8,876 nt of DNA from Candidatus Aenigmatarchaeota archaeon (GTDB lineage Archaea > Aenigmatarchaeota > Aenigmatarchaeia > QMZP01): assembly GCA_015520105.1 (NCBI GenBank), contig WAQT01000027.1, forward strand, positions 1 through 8,876. Direction: 5' to 3'. Shown one piece after another: positions 1 through 6,197 of this stretch. Made by a program: the position numbers and the translations under genes. The notes under the pieces were generated by a model that saw only the letters and a list, made by a program, of their open reading frames with translations, had not been told where the DNA came from and made no database searches. The stretch's first letter is position 1, and each line of letters begins with the position of its first letter.

Positions 1-153
1 CTTTCCGTGCTGGACGTCTCCGGGATGCATCCTGCAGGAAAGATTGTCCTGATGCTTGACATGCTTCTCGGCAGGCTGGAGATATTCCCCTTCCTTGTCC
101 TCACATACGCGGCCTGGTCCTCGCTCTTGGGGAGGTTCAGGGTGAGAAGTTAA
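1..153 (+). CDS. TrkH-type potassium transporter, C-terminal end (partial)
   Basis: The first 50 codons visible, in frame 1, are the end of a membrane protein that stops at TAA 151-153. The stretch GRLEIFPFLVL (about residues 24-34 of the fragment) matches the last-helix signature of TrkH/TrkG/KtrB potassium uptake subunits, in which a conserved GR-x-E-I-(F/G) motif precedes the final hydrophobic segment. The tail after it is short and basic (GRFRVRS), as expected for a cytoplasmic end. In the family this subunit forms the K+ pore in the cytoplasmic membrane and works with a TrkA/KtrA NAD-binding regulator, which is not visible here. The 5' part lies before the window, so start, length and operon are unknown. 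The gene converges on the small membrane protein gene, with 12 bases between stops. The family call rests on one motif and could be wrong at subfamily level. Confidence 0.75.
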   Translation, partial: LSVLDVSGMHPAGKIVLMLDMLLGRLEIFPFLVLTYAAWSSLLGRFRVRS

Positions 154-165
154 AATAAATTAAAT

Positions 166-381
166 CTACATCTGTTTTGAAGAAGTCTTGTCTTTTTGTT
201 TAGTACTCCAATGGGTTAAATAGACTGCGAACAGGATTACTAATGTAGTGATAATTACAATTGTTGTCCAGTCAGCATTCCCACTAACAGGAATGTGTTT
301 GCCTAGAACAGCTCCGGAGAATGCTGCAATGAGTATCAGCATTGAATCTCGGATAGTATCAGTAATTAGTTTTACATCCAT
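166..381 (-). CDS. Small two-helix membrane protein, unknown function
   Basis: This encodes 71 residues, from ATG at 381-379 to TAG at 168-166. Two hydrophobic segments are visible, at about residues 13-29 (MLILIAAFSGAVLGKHI) and about 40-56 (TIVIITTLVILFAVYLT). A short polar N-terminus and a lysine-rich, charged C-terminus flank them, so the protein probably spans the membrane twice with basic ends inside. I recognise no family. The coding region is about 37% GC by my count (81 of 216 bases), far below its neighbours. The start is supported by a TTTAAA box centred about 25 nt upstream, shared with the divergent glycosylase gene. An AAAGGATG stretch lies closer to the ATG. It could be a recently acquired or fast-evolving orphan gene. 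A chance ORF is less likely given the promoter and the coherent helix pattern. Confidence 0.6.
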   Translation of the reverse strand: MDVKLITDTIRDSMLILIAAFSGAVLGKHIPVSGNADWTTIVIITTLVILFAVYLTHWSTKQKDKTSSKQM

Positions 382-429
382 ATCTATTTGTTCATCCTTT
401 ACTTTAAAAACAACAACGCATCTATGAAT
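382..429. promoter_or_regulatory. Shared divergent promoter with one palindromic TATA box
   Basis: TTTAAA at 403-408 reads the same on both strands. Its centre is about 24.5 nt from the minus-strand ATG (381) and about 24.5 nt from the plus-strand ATG (430). That is the usual archaeal TATA-to-start distance for leaderless transcripts. One box may therefore serve both genes. Confidence 0.5.
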
Positions 430-1050
430 ATGCTTCTCAGAATATACAAAACCCTTCTTGAGGCATTCGGGCCTCAGAACTGGTGGCCGGCCGGGAACGG
501 ACTCGAGCCTGAGGAGTGGGAGATATCGGTCGGCGCTGTCCTCACGCAGAACACGAACTGGAGGAATGTGGAGAGGGCGCTGGCCAGGATGGCCGGGATG
601 GGACTGAGGACAAGGAAGGATGTCCTGAATGCGTCTGAGAAGAGGATTGCGGAGGCGATAAGGCCGGCGGGATACTACAACCAGAAGGCGAGGAAGCTCA
701 AGATTCTGGCCTCGCTCTCCGATGAGGCATCAAGGGAGAGGCTCCTGTCTTTGTGGGGAATCGGACCCGAGACAGCGGACTCGATACTCCTCTACGCGCA
801 CGGGAAGCCGTATTTCGTTGTGGATGCGTACACGAGGAGGGTGTTCTCGAGGCTGGGGATTCTGGAAGGAAATGAGGGTTACGAGGACATAAGGAGGATG
901 TTCGAGGAGAAGCTTCCGAGGGACGTCGGGCTGTACAGGGAGTATCACGCCCTGATAGTGGAGCTTGCCAAGAGGTTCTGCAGGAAGAAGCCGGTCTGTC
1001 CGGAATGCCCGCTCTCTAACCTTTGCCCTTCAAAAGAAGACCTGTCCTGA
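430..1050 (+). CDS. Endonuclease III-related DNA glycosylase (COG2231-like), HhH-GPD with Fe-S cluster
   Basis: This is a 206-residue base-excision-repair glycosylase of the HhH-GPD superfamily. Visible features, in order, are an N-terminal WWPA motif (about 18-21), VGAVLTQNTNW (about 34-44), the helix-hairpin-helix LWGIGPETA (about 108-116), the catalytic aspartate in VVDAYTRR (D132), and a C-terminal cysteine cluster C184-x5-C190-x2-C193-x5-C199 for a [4Fe-4S] cluster. The WWPA/LTQNT pattern is typical of the COG2231 group, which includes H. pylori MagIII (3-methyladenine glycosylase), rather than classical Nth. The residue aligned with the Nth Schiff-base lysine is glutamate (E114), which argues for a monofunctional glycosylase without lyase activity. 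The substrate cannot be read from sequence. ATG 430 is preferred because it lies about 24.5 nt from the TATA box. ATG 424 and TTG 388 are alternatives, but TTG 388 would lie upstream of the box. The 3' end overlaps the convergent DUF357 gene by 35 bp. Confidence 0.88.
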   Translation: MLLRIYKTLLEAFGPQNWWPAGNGLEPEEWEISVGAVLTQNTNWRNVERALARMAGMGLRTRKDVLNASEKRIAEAIRPAGYYNQKARKLKILASLSDEASRERLLSLWGIGPETADSILLYAHGKPYFVVDAYTRRVFSRLGILEGNEGYEDIRRMFEEKLPRDVGLYREYHALIVELAKRFCRKKPVCPECPLSNLCPSKEDLS

Positions 1051-1282
1051 GGCAGGTCTCCCATATCCCCCACGCGTATATCACCGCCTCGAACGCGTTG
1101 ATGAAGTCGCCCTTCCCGAGGAAGTGTTTGCAGTCCGAGATGTACGCTTTTATATTCTCTATCGACGAGTCCACGGAGGAGTCTGCCTTTTCGGATTTTC
1201 TCATTCCCTTGGTTTCGCTCTCCAGCCTTTCGAGCCACTTCAGCGTCTCGCTCCTGAGTTTTTCCGCTGTGGGGTCAAGCAT
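1016..1282 (-). CDS. DUF357 family protein
   Basis: This encodes 88 residues. The C-terminal half (about 44-83) carries the pattern YISDCKHFLGKGDFINAFE followed by AVIYAWGIWE and RTGLLL. It matches the DUF357 family of small helical archaeal proteins, in which a Y-x-x-D-(A/S)-x-x-F/Y ... D-x-x-x-A-(F/Y)-E-A-x-x-(Y/W)-A(Y/W)G pattern recurs. The N-terminal half is charged and probably helical (LRSETLKWLERLESETKGM). The family's function is unknown. The cytoplasmic location is inferred from the absence of a signal peptide or membrane helix. The ATG at 1282-1280 has a TTTATTAA box about 25 nt upstream on the minus strand (plus positions 1304-1311) and no Shine-Dalgarno site, so it is probably leaderless. 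Its last codons run into the 3' end of the convergent glycosylase gene. Confidence 0.85.
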   Translation of the reverse strand: MLDPTAEKLRSETLKWLERLESETKGMRKSEKADSSVDSSIENIKAYISDCKHFLGKGDFINAFEAVIYAWGIWETCLRTGLLLKGKG

Positions 1283-1340
1283 AAATTGTTTAAATGACGT
1301 TAATTAATAAATACTCCCGGCTGCCGGAAGAGGTGGTTTC
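1283..1340. promoter_or_regulatory. Divergent promoter region, DUF357 gene / PEP synthase-like gene
   Basis: This is a 58-bp AT-rich spacer. On the minus strand, TATTTATTAATT (plus positions 1302-1313) is placed for a leaderless DUF357 transcript. On the plus strand, TTTAAAT at 1289-1295 would start transcription near 1318. That leaves a short leader containing GAGGTG at 1330-1335, five bases before the TTG start at 1341. The GAGGTG matches the archaeal 16S 3' tail complement, which decides this non-ATG start. Confidence 0.55.
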
Positions 1341-3653
1341 TTGTACGTTATAAAGCTCGAGGACGCGGACAGGAACAGCAAGAACGTGGGCAACAAGGCA
1401 GCCGCGCTTGGAGAGCTCATGAACGCGGGGTTTCCTGTTCCTCCGGGATTCGTTATAACCAGCGAGGGGTTCGAGAAGTTTCTGAGGTCCGCAAGGATAG
1501 GGAACAGGATTGCAGAGATAGTCACGGGACTTTCCTACAAGGACTACAGCGAGCTGAAGCAGGCCTACGAGGATATACGGAAGCTCATAACCGAAGCCGA
1601 GTTTCCCGAAGCGATGGAGAAGGAAATAAAGGAGGCCTACGAGGAGATATCAATAGGAAAGGAGGCGAAAGAGCTTGGCGGGATCGCTCTCGACCTGATA
1701 AAGGCGGGAAGAACGGAGGTCAGGGTCGCTGTGAGGCCATCCCTGAGGTCCGAAGAGCTTCCCTATGCCAACTTCGAGAACCAGTTCAGTCCATCCTTGA
1801 ATGTCCGGGGAGCGAGGAACGTTCTTGAGGCAGTGAAGGAGTGCTGGGCGTCTGCATTCAGCCCGAGGGCGATGCTCTACAGGAAGTCCAGAAGGATAAC
1901 CAAGGTCCCTGTGATGGGAATCGTGGTCCAGAAGATGCTGGACCCGCAAAAGTCGGGATTCGCGTTCACGTCGCAGCCTGAAACAAGGGAAAGGTCGAGG
2001 ATAGTGATAGAAGCAGCTTGGGGCATTGGGGAAGCCATAACATCAGGGATAGTCACTCCAGACGAGTACGTGATAGACAGGGAGAGCGGAAACATTGTGT
2101 CGAGGGTTGTAAGAAAGAAGGAATGGATGAAGAGAAAAGACGAACTGACGGGCGCGCTGGCGAAGGAGCCTGTTCCGAGGGAGAACTCCGGCCTGCAGGT
2201 GCTCTCCGAGGCCGAGATAAGGAAGATAGTGGGCATGGCGCTGAGGGCGGAGAGGCACTTCAACAATCATCCTCAGGACATTGAATGGGCAATAGAGAGA
2301 AACAGGGTGTTCTTTATTCACGCGAGGCCACTCTCAAGCTTCGGGACATACATCCCGGAGGATGAAGAGAACGGAGAGGTTGTTGCCAGAGGCATTCCGG
2401 CATTCCTTGGAAAGGCAAAGGGGAGAGCGAAGATAGTGAACTCTCCGGGCGACCTTCACATGATCGAGAAGGGAGACGTGGCTGTGATGAGCATGACCTA
2501 TCCGGATGTTGTTCCGTATATGGAGAAGCTGTCCGCTCTCGTTGCAGAGGAGGGAGGGAGGATGTCTCATGCCGCTGTGATAAGCAGGGAGTTCGGGGTG
2601 CCCTGCATCGTGGCTGCGGAGAACGCAACCTCCCTCATAAGAGAGGGTCAGGAGGTTGTTGTGGACGCCTCGAGAGGTCAGGTGCTGCGCATCCCTCTGG
2701 CCGAGAGCGCAGAGAGCATCCAGAGCATCGGAATCCCGGCATCCTCGGGCTTTGAGGAACACAGGGAAGACGCATCCGTCCCTCCGGCAGGCATAGCGAC
2801 AGAGGTTGGCATGGTGCTTTCCTCTCCGGGAGCGGGGAGCGAAACAGCGGGAAAATCGGATTTCATAGTTATATTGAGGCCGGAGATGCTTTTTCCGGAA
2901 CTCTCCCAGAATCCATTCTTTCTTGCAACGAACGAGCCCGAGAGGCTCTCTTCCCTGATAGCCGAACGCCTTGGCGGGCTCGCGAGGATGGTCTATCCAA
3001 AAAGGGTTTACTACAAGGGTCTGGATATAAGGACAGACGAGATGGACTACTCCGAAGGCATGGAGGAGGAGCCGGAGGAAGGGAATCCCATAATAGGCTG
3101 GCATGGCATAAGAAGGGCAATCGGGAATCCTGAAATTCTGATGTGCGAAACAGGGGCGCTGAGAAGGCTTCGGGAACAGGGGCTCGACAACGTCTTTTAC
3201 GCGATTCCTTTCGTGTCCTCTCCCGAAGAAATCGGGACATTCAAGTCCATGACCGGAATGAGCGATTTCGGCGTGGCAATCGAGACACCTGCAGCGGCGA
3301 TAGAGGCCGAGGAAGTGTGTAGGCAGGGCGCGAAATTTGTCCTGATTAATTACGACGTTCTGGGACAGCTCGTGCTTGCAGCGGACAGGGACAACCCGAA
3401 GGTATCAAGGATATACTCCGAGAGGAGCAGGCCTGTCATAAGCCTGATAAAACATGCTGTCAGGGCGTGCAGGAAGAACGGAGTGAAGACCATAGTGTGC
3501 GGCGATGCTGCCGGGGACAGAAACTCCGTGGAGGCGCTGATAAATGTGGGTGTTGATGCGCTGTGCTCCGAGCCTGAGAGCATAGATGCCTTGAAATCCC
3601 TTGTGTCCGTGACTGAGAAGAAGCTTCTTCTCGAAAGAATGAGAAGAGAGTAG
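1341..3653 (+). CDS. Phosphoenolpyruvate synthase family protein, divergent active site
   Basis: This 770-residue protein has the full architecture of PEP synthase (pyruvate, water dikinase: pyruvate + ATP to PEP + AMP + Pi). Residues 1-335 are the ATP-binding domain, with VGNKAAALGE (16-25), VPPGF (33-37), the R132 loop, AWGIGEA (226-232) and QDIEWAI (312-318). Residues about 350-450 are the swivelling phosphohistidine domain, with GGRMSHAA and H410. Residues about 505-755 are the PEP/pyruvate-binding barrel, with R513, E648, D672 and C720. Length is normal for the family. The strict motifs are eroded: RSSATAEDLP becomes RPSLRSEELP (132-141), GWRG becomes GWHG (H588), YYR becomes YYK (K559), GSNDLTQ becomes INYDVLGQ (669-676), and GG-x-T-x-H becomes GGRMSH. 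The phosphocarrier His and barrel Cys remain. It may be a diverged paralogue with another acceptor or a weakened enzyme. A fast-evolving true PpsA is also possible. The TTG start is backed by GAGGTG five bases upstream. Confidence 0.82.
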   Translation: MYVIKLEDADRNSKNVGNKAAALGELMNAGFPVPPGFVITSEGFEKFLRSARIGNRIAEIVTGLSYKDYSELKQAYEDIRKLITEAEFPEAMEKEIKEAYEEISIGKEAKELGGIALDLIKAGRTEVRVAVRPSLRSEELPYANFENQFSPSLNVRGARNVLEAVKECWASAFSPRAMLYRKSRRITKVPVMGIVVQKMLDPQKSGFAFTSQPETRERSRIVIEAAWGIGEAITSGIVTPDEYVIDRESGNIVSRVVRKKEWMKRKDELTGALAKEPVPRENSGLQVLSEAEIRKIVGMALRAERHFNNHPQDIEWAIERNRVFFIHARPLSSFGTYIPEDEENGEVVARGIPAFLGKAKGRAKIVNSPGDLHMIEKGDVAVMSMTYPDVVPYMEKLSALVAEEGGRMSHAAVISREFGVPCIVAAENATSLIREGQEVVVDASRGQVLRIPLAESAESIQSIGIPASSGFEEHREDASVPPAGIATEVGMVLSSPGAGSETAGKSDFIVILRPEMLFPELSQNPFFLATNEPERLSSLIAERLGGLARMVYPKRVYYKGLDIRTDEMDYSEGMEEEPEEGNPIIGWHGIRRAIGNPEILMCETGALRRLREQGLDNVFYAIPFVSSPEEIGTFKSMTGMSDFGVAIETPAAAIEAEEVCRQGAKFVLINYDVLGQLVLAADRDNPKVSRIYSERSRPVISLIKHAVRACRKNGVKTIVCGDAAGDRNSVEALINVGVDALCSEPESIDALKSLVSVTEKKLLLERMRRE

Positions 3654-3660
3654 CGAAAGG

Positions 3661-3709
3661 TATTTAAATCTTTATATGTCATTACTTATTGATGACAATA
3701 GGTGATTAT
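3661..3709 (+). promoter_or_regulatory. Promoter and Shine-Dalgarno site of the surface protein gene
   Basis: TATTTAAATC at 3661-3670 is a TATA-like box that predicts a transcript start near 3690. AGGTGAT at 3700-3706 is an exact match to the archaeal anti-Shine-Dalgarno complement. Its GGTG ends five bases before ATG 3710, which favours that start over TTG 3689 or ATG 3692. Confidence 0.6.
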
Positions 3710-5833
3710 ATGTCCCGATTAGGAGTCCCGATTGCAGCGATGTTTGTTCTGCTCACGGCTCTTTTCGCCTCTCCGGCCGTTCGTTCCTGCGAGACTGGAG
3801 ACGGCGGAAGTGTTCCGGATTATGTGATATCTCTCGGCAGCAGCGTCGATATAGATGTTTCCCTATATCATGGCAGTGTTTCCGGAGTTTCCATTGAGGA
3901 ACAATCAGGCACGGATGTTGTGACGTGCGATGTTTCCGGAAGCTTGATCAGATGCGCCGCAAACAGCAACGGGTATTCGGACATAAGGATAAACATAACG
4001 TATTCCTGCGGAGGATATTCAGAGGACAGCTTCAGGATAACGGTCAGCTCTGAAGAAGGCTGGAACGAGGCCCCTGTTATAGACTCGCTTTATCTTTATC
4101 CGGAGAACCCGACAAGGTTCGATGACATAAGCTGCAGAGCAGAGGTTTCCGACAGGGATTCCAATCTTGATTACGTGAGATTCAGGTGGTATGTGAACAA
4201 CGACTTGGTGAAGGCGCAGGACAGGGAAGCGTATGGAGGAAGCGACAACGTGCAGAGCGTTCTTTACTACGGCGTTGCGGGCGAAGGGGACACTGTCGCG
4301 TGCGAGGCGACTGTCTATGACACAAGCGGTTTGAGTTACACGTCCCGCGTTGAGAAGGAGATATTCGTGGAACAGGAGTGCGGAACGGATGTGCACGGTC
4401 TGTCCTATTCTGACGGGAAGATAACGTTCGGTGTAAGAAACACCGGAATCAGGGAGAGCAGCATATCATATTCGCTCAGGGTGGACGGAAGCGTTGTGAA
4501 GACTGGCGTCGTTTCACTTTCTCCCGGGGAGGACGCCAGCGTGACGCACGACTATTACCTTTCGGGTGACGGGAGCATAACTGTTGAGGCTGAGGCCGAC
4601 TGCGGCTCCAAGGACACCGAGACGGTTTCCTATTCCGTTCTTCCAGAATACGAGCTGGAAAATCCCTCTGTTGACTATGTCAGGATAGTCCCTTCTGAGC
4701 CTGATGCAGGGGATACCCTCTACTGCAGGGCGTCTTTCTCGGACCCCGATGGAGACCTTGACCATGCCATATTCGAATGGCGGGTTGGCGAGAGGCTTGA
4801 AAGGAACGTTGTAAAGAGGATAAGCGGAGGCTCTGATTACGCAGAGGACAGGTTCCTTCCTGATGCCGGTGACGGAGAGAGGGTGGAATGTTCTGTCAGG
4901 GTTTATGACCAACGCGGAAGGAGCGGTTACGGAAGCGATTATGTATATATAGAAGGCCCTTCAGCAGAGGAAGAATGCGGCATATCTATAACCGCTCTGG
5001 ATTACTCAGACTGGATTGTGGAGGGAAACAAAGCGTATGTCACAACCACAGTTGAGAATTCAGGCGACGGGACTAATGCGTATGTTCGGGTGTATGACAA
5101 CGGAAGACTCAAGAGACAGGTGTCATCTTATATAGGTTCTGGAGAGAGGAAGGTCTTTCACTCCTCCTTCGCTATGGAAGGAGCGGGAACCCACAAGGTG
5201 AGAATATACGCAGGCTCCTCGTGCGGTTCCTCGGAGAGCATGGAATTCGAGATTTATGTGGCCGAAATCTCTCCTGTCCTCGCGTGCAACTACAATGGCG
5301 TGTGCGAAGAAGGGGAGAGCTATACGACCTGCCCGCACGACTGCGCGGCTCCGGAGCCGGAGAGGGAAGCAAAGGTCAGCATCTCGCCTTTGTCTATGGA
5401 CGTGGTCCAGCACAGGTCAAAGGCGATAGCAATCGATATATACTCACAGAAGGAGCAGGGGTTCGCGATTGAAGCGACTGGCGTTCCCGAAGACTGGCTG
5501 AGCTACAGCAGGGAGGAGAGAGTTGAAGGGAACAAAAGGGTGTGGGTTTACGTCACGCCGAGGAATACTGGATTCTACACGCTCCATGTGAAAGTCAGGG
5601 CCCTCGCGGAGTCGAGAGAGTTTGAAGCAAACATAGAGCTGTTCGTAGCGCCTCCAGAAAGCCGGTCAGCCGCTGTGACAGGAAACGCTGAAGCGTTCTC
5701 GGTGTCCGCGACAGCGGCGTATATCATAATAGCAATATGTTCGCTGGTTGCAGTCGTCGCTGCCTATGTTTCTCACAGCCGGATGTTCGGGAAAGCAGAG
5801 AAGGATTTCAGGATCCGAATGATCGGGAAATGA
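3710..5833 (+). CDS. Secreted, membrane-anchored surface protein with duplicated Ig-like modules
   Basis: From ATG 3710 this is 707 residues. A signal peptide covers about 1-26 (basic start, hydrophobic core IAAMFVLLTALFA). After a first beta-rich domain, a two-domain module occurs twice: domain A at about 122-221 and 316-416, and domain B at about 222-313 and 418-518. Both A copies share S/G-D-N-x-D-Y/H-x-x-F-x-W and a cysteine pair (C142/C198; C339/C394). Both B copies carry a cysteine pair (C224/C298; C423/C505), suggesting disulphide-stabilised Ig/CARDB-like folds. A cysteine-rich CNYNGVCEEGESYTTCPHDC motif follows (about 526-545), then a third Ig-like domain (about 553-648). A transmembrane helix (about 667-688) and a 20-residue basic cytoplasmic tail close the protein. 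Role: extracellular envelope or adhesion protein (inferred). No catalytic motif is visible. The first domain could also be S-layer-like. Confidence 0.78.
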   Translation: MSRLGVPIAAMFVLLTALFASPAVRSCETGDGGSVPDYVISLGSSVDIDVSLYHGSVSGVSIEEQSGTDVVTCDVSGSLIRCAANSNGYSDIRINITYSCGGYSEDSFRITVSSEEGWNEAPVIDSLYLYPENPTRFDDISCRAEVSDRDSNLDYVRFRWYVNNDLVKAQDREAYGGSDNVQSVLYYGVAGEGDTVACEATVYDTSGLSYTSRVEKEIFVEQECGTDVHGLSYSDGKITFGVRNTGIRESSISYSLRVDGSVVKTGVVSLSPGEDASVTHDYYLSGDGSITVEAEADCGSKDTETVSYSVLPEYELENPSVDYVRIVPSEPDAGDTLYCRASFSDPDGDLDHAIFEWRVGERLERNVVKRISGGSDYAEDRFLPDAGDGERVECSVRVYDQRGRSGYGSDYVYIEGPSAEEECGISITALDYSDWIVEGNKAYVTTTVENSGDGTNAYVRVYDNGRLKRQVSSYIGSGERKVFHSSFAMEGAGTHKVRIYAGSSCGSSESMEFEIYVAEISPVLACNYNGVCEEGESYTTCPHDCAAPEPEREAKVSISPLSMDVVQHRSKAIAIDIYSQKEQGFAIEATGVPEDWLSYSREERVEGNKRVWVYVTPRNTGFYTLHVKVRALAESREFEANIELFVAPPESRSAAVTGNAEAFSVSATAAYIIIAICSLVAVVAAYVSHSRMFGKAEKDFRIRMIGK

Positions 5834-5862
5834 GTTTTAATAGTTTTATTCCAAATATATTC
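5834..5862 (+). promoter_or_regulatory. AT-rich promoter before the small unknown gene
   Basis: An AT-rich stretch begins right after the surface protein stop. TTTTAATA at about 5835-5842 is centred about 25 nt before ATG 5863, the spacing expected for a leaderless archaeal transcript. Confidence 0.4.
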
Positions 5863-6132
5863 ATGTTGGACAGGCTCAGGAAGATTATGGATGAGTACAG
5901 GCAATGGAGAGAAGAAGGCGACCATTTCGGGGATTACTTCGACAACATGTTAAGAATACTCCTTGGCAAGGAACCGATAGATTACAGAGTGATATCTCAC
6001 GATAACATAATCGTTAAATCTGAATTTCTCTTTCCTCTGGACAATCTTAAGAGGTATGAGGACCTGATTGATGAACGCAATTGCGGCAGAGAAGAAACCG
6101 TTCTGGACAATCTTAAGAGACACGACAAGTGA
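5863..6132 (+). CDS. Small charged protein, unknown function
   Basis: This encodes 89 residues from ATG 5863. ATG 5830, which overlaps the previous stop as ATGA, would add 11 residues and cannot be excluded. I prefer 5863 because an AT-rich box lies about 25 nt before it. The protein is soluble-looking and rich in Asp, Glu, Arg and Lys. An N-terminal helix-prone part (LDRLRKIMDEYRQWREEGD) is followed by YFDNMLRILLGKEPIDYRV and a short beta-prone segment (NIIVKSEFLF). The hexapeptide LDNLKR occurs twice near the C-terminus (59-64 and 81-86), encoded by an identical 18-bp DNA repeat. No family is recognised. No signal peptide or membrane helix is visible. The stop overlaps a GTG (6129) that could open an extended form of the methyltransferase gene, but that start is not favoured. 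Confidence 0.55.
   Translation: MLDRLRKIMDEYRQWREEGDHFGDYFDNMLRILLGKEPIDYRVISHDNIIVKSEFLFPLDNLKRYEDLIDERNCGREETVLDNLKRHDK
6036..6119 (+). repeat. 18-bp direct repeat pair, 66 bp apart
   Basis: TCTGGACAATCTTAAGAG occurs exactly at 6036-6053 and 6102-6119. The offset is 66 bp (22 codons), so both copies are read in the same frame as LDNLKR inside the small unknown gene. Confidence 0.85.
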
Positions 6133-6167
6133 ATCCGCGTGGAACGCGTCTCTTCTTCTGGATGCAG

Positions 6168-6176
6168 ATTTACATA
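6168..6176 (+). promoter_or_regulatory. TATA-like box of the methyltransferase gene
   Basis: ATTTACATA is centred about 26 nt before ATG 6198, matching the leaderless spacing seen at other genes here. No Shine-Dalgarno site is seen before that ATG. Confidence 0.35.
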
Positions 6177-6197
6177 GGCCTGCGACAATATCTGGTT

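Noticed and set aside
965..1307. Two plus-strand open frames over the DUF357 gene
   Set aside because: They are shadows of the minus-strand DUF357 gene and the glycosylase end. Their proteins show no motif, while the minus frame matches a known family.
2334..3104. 256-codon open frame on the minus strand inside the PEP synthase-like gene
   Set aside because: It lies fully antisense to a clear conserved gene, has no family-like motifs or start signals, and its composition (many Arg, Ser, Leu, His) is typical of the reverse complement of GC-rich coding DNA.
6129..6197. GTG-start extension of the methyltransferase gene
   Set aside because: The 23 added residues do not resemble the family. The usual FYDRVAEGYD opening starts just after ATG 6198, which also has a TATA-like box at leaderless distance. 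The GTGA overlap keeps it an outside possibility.
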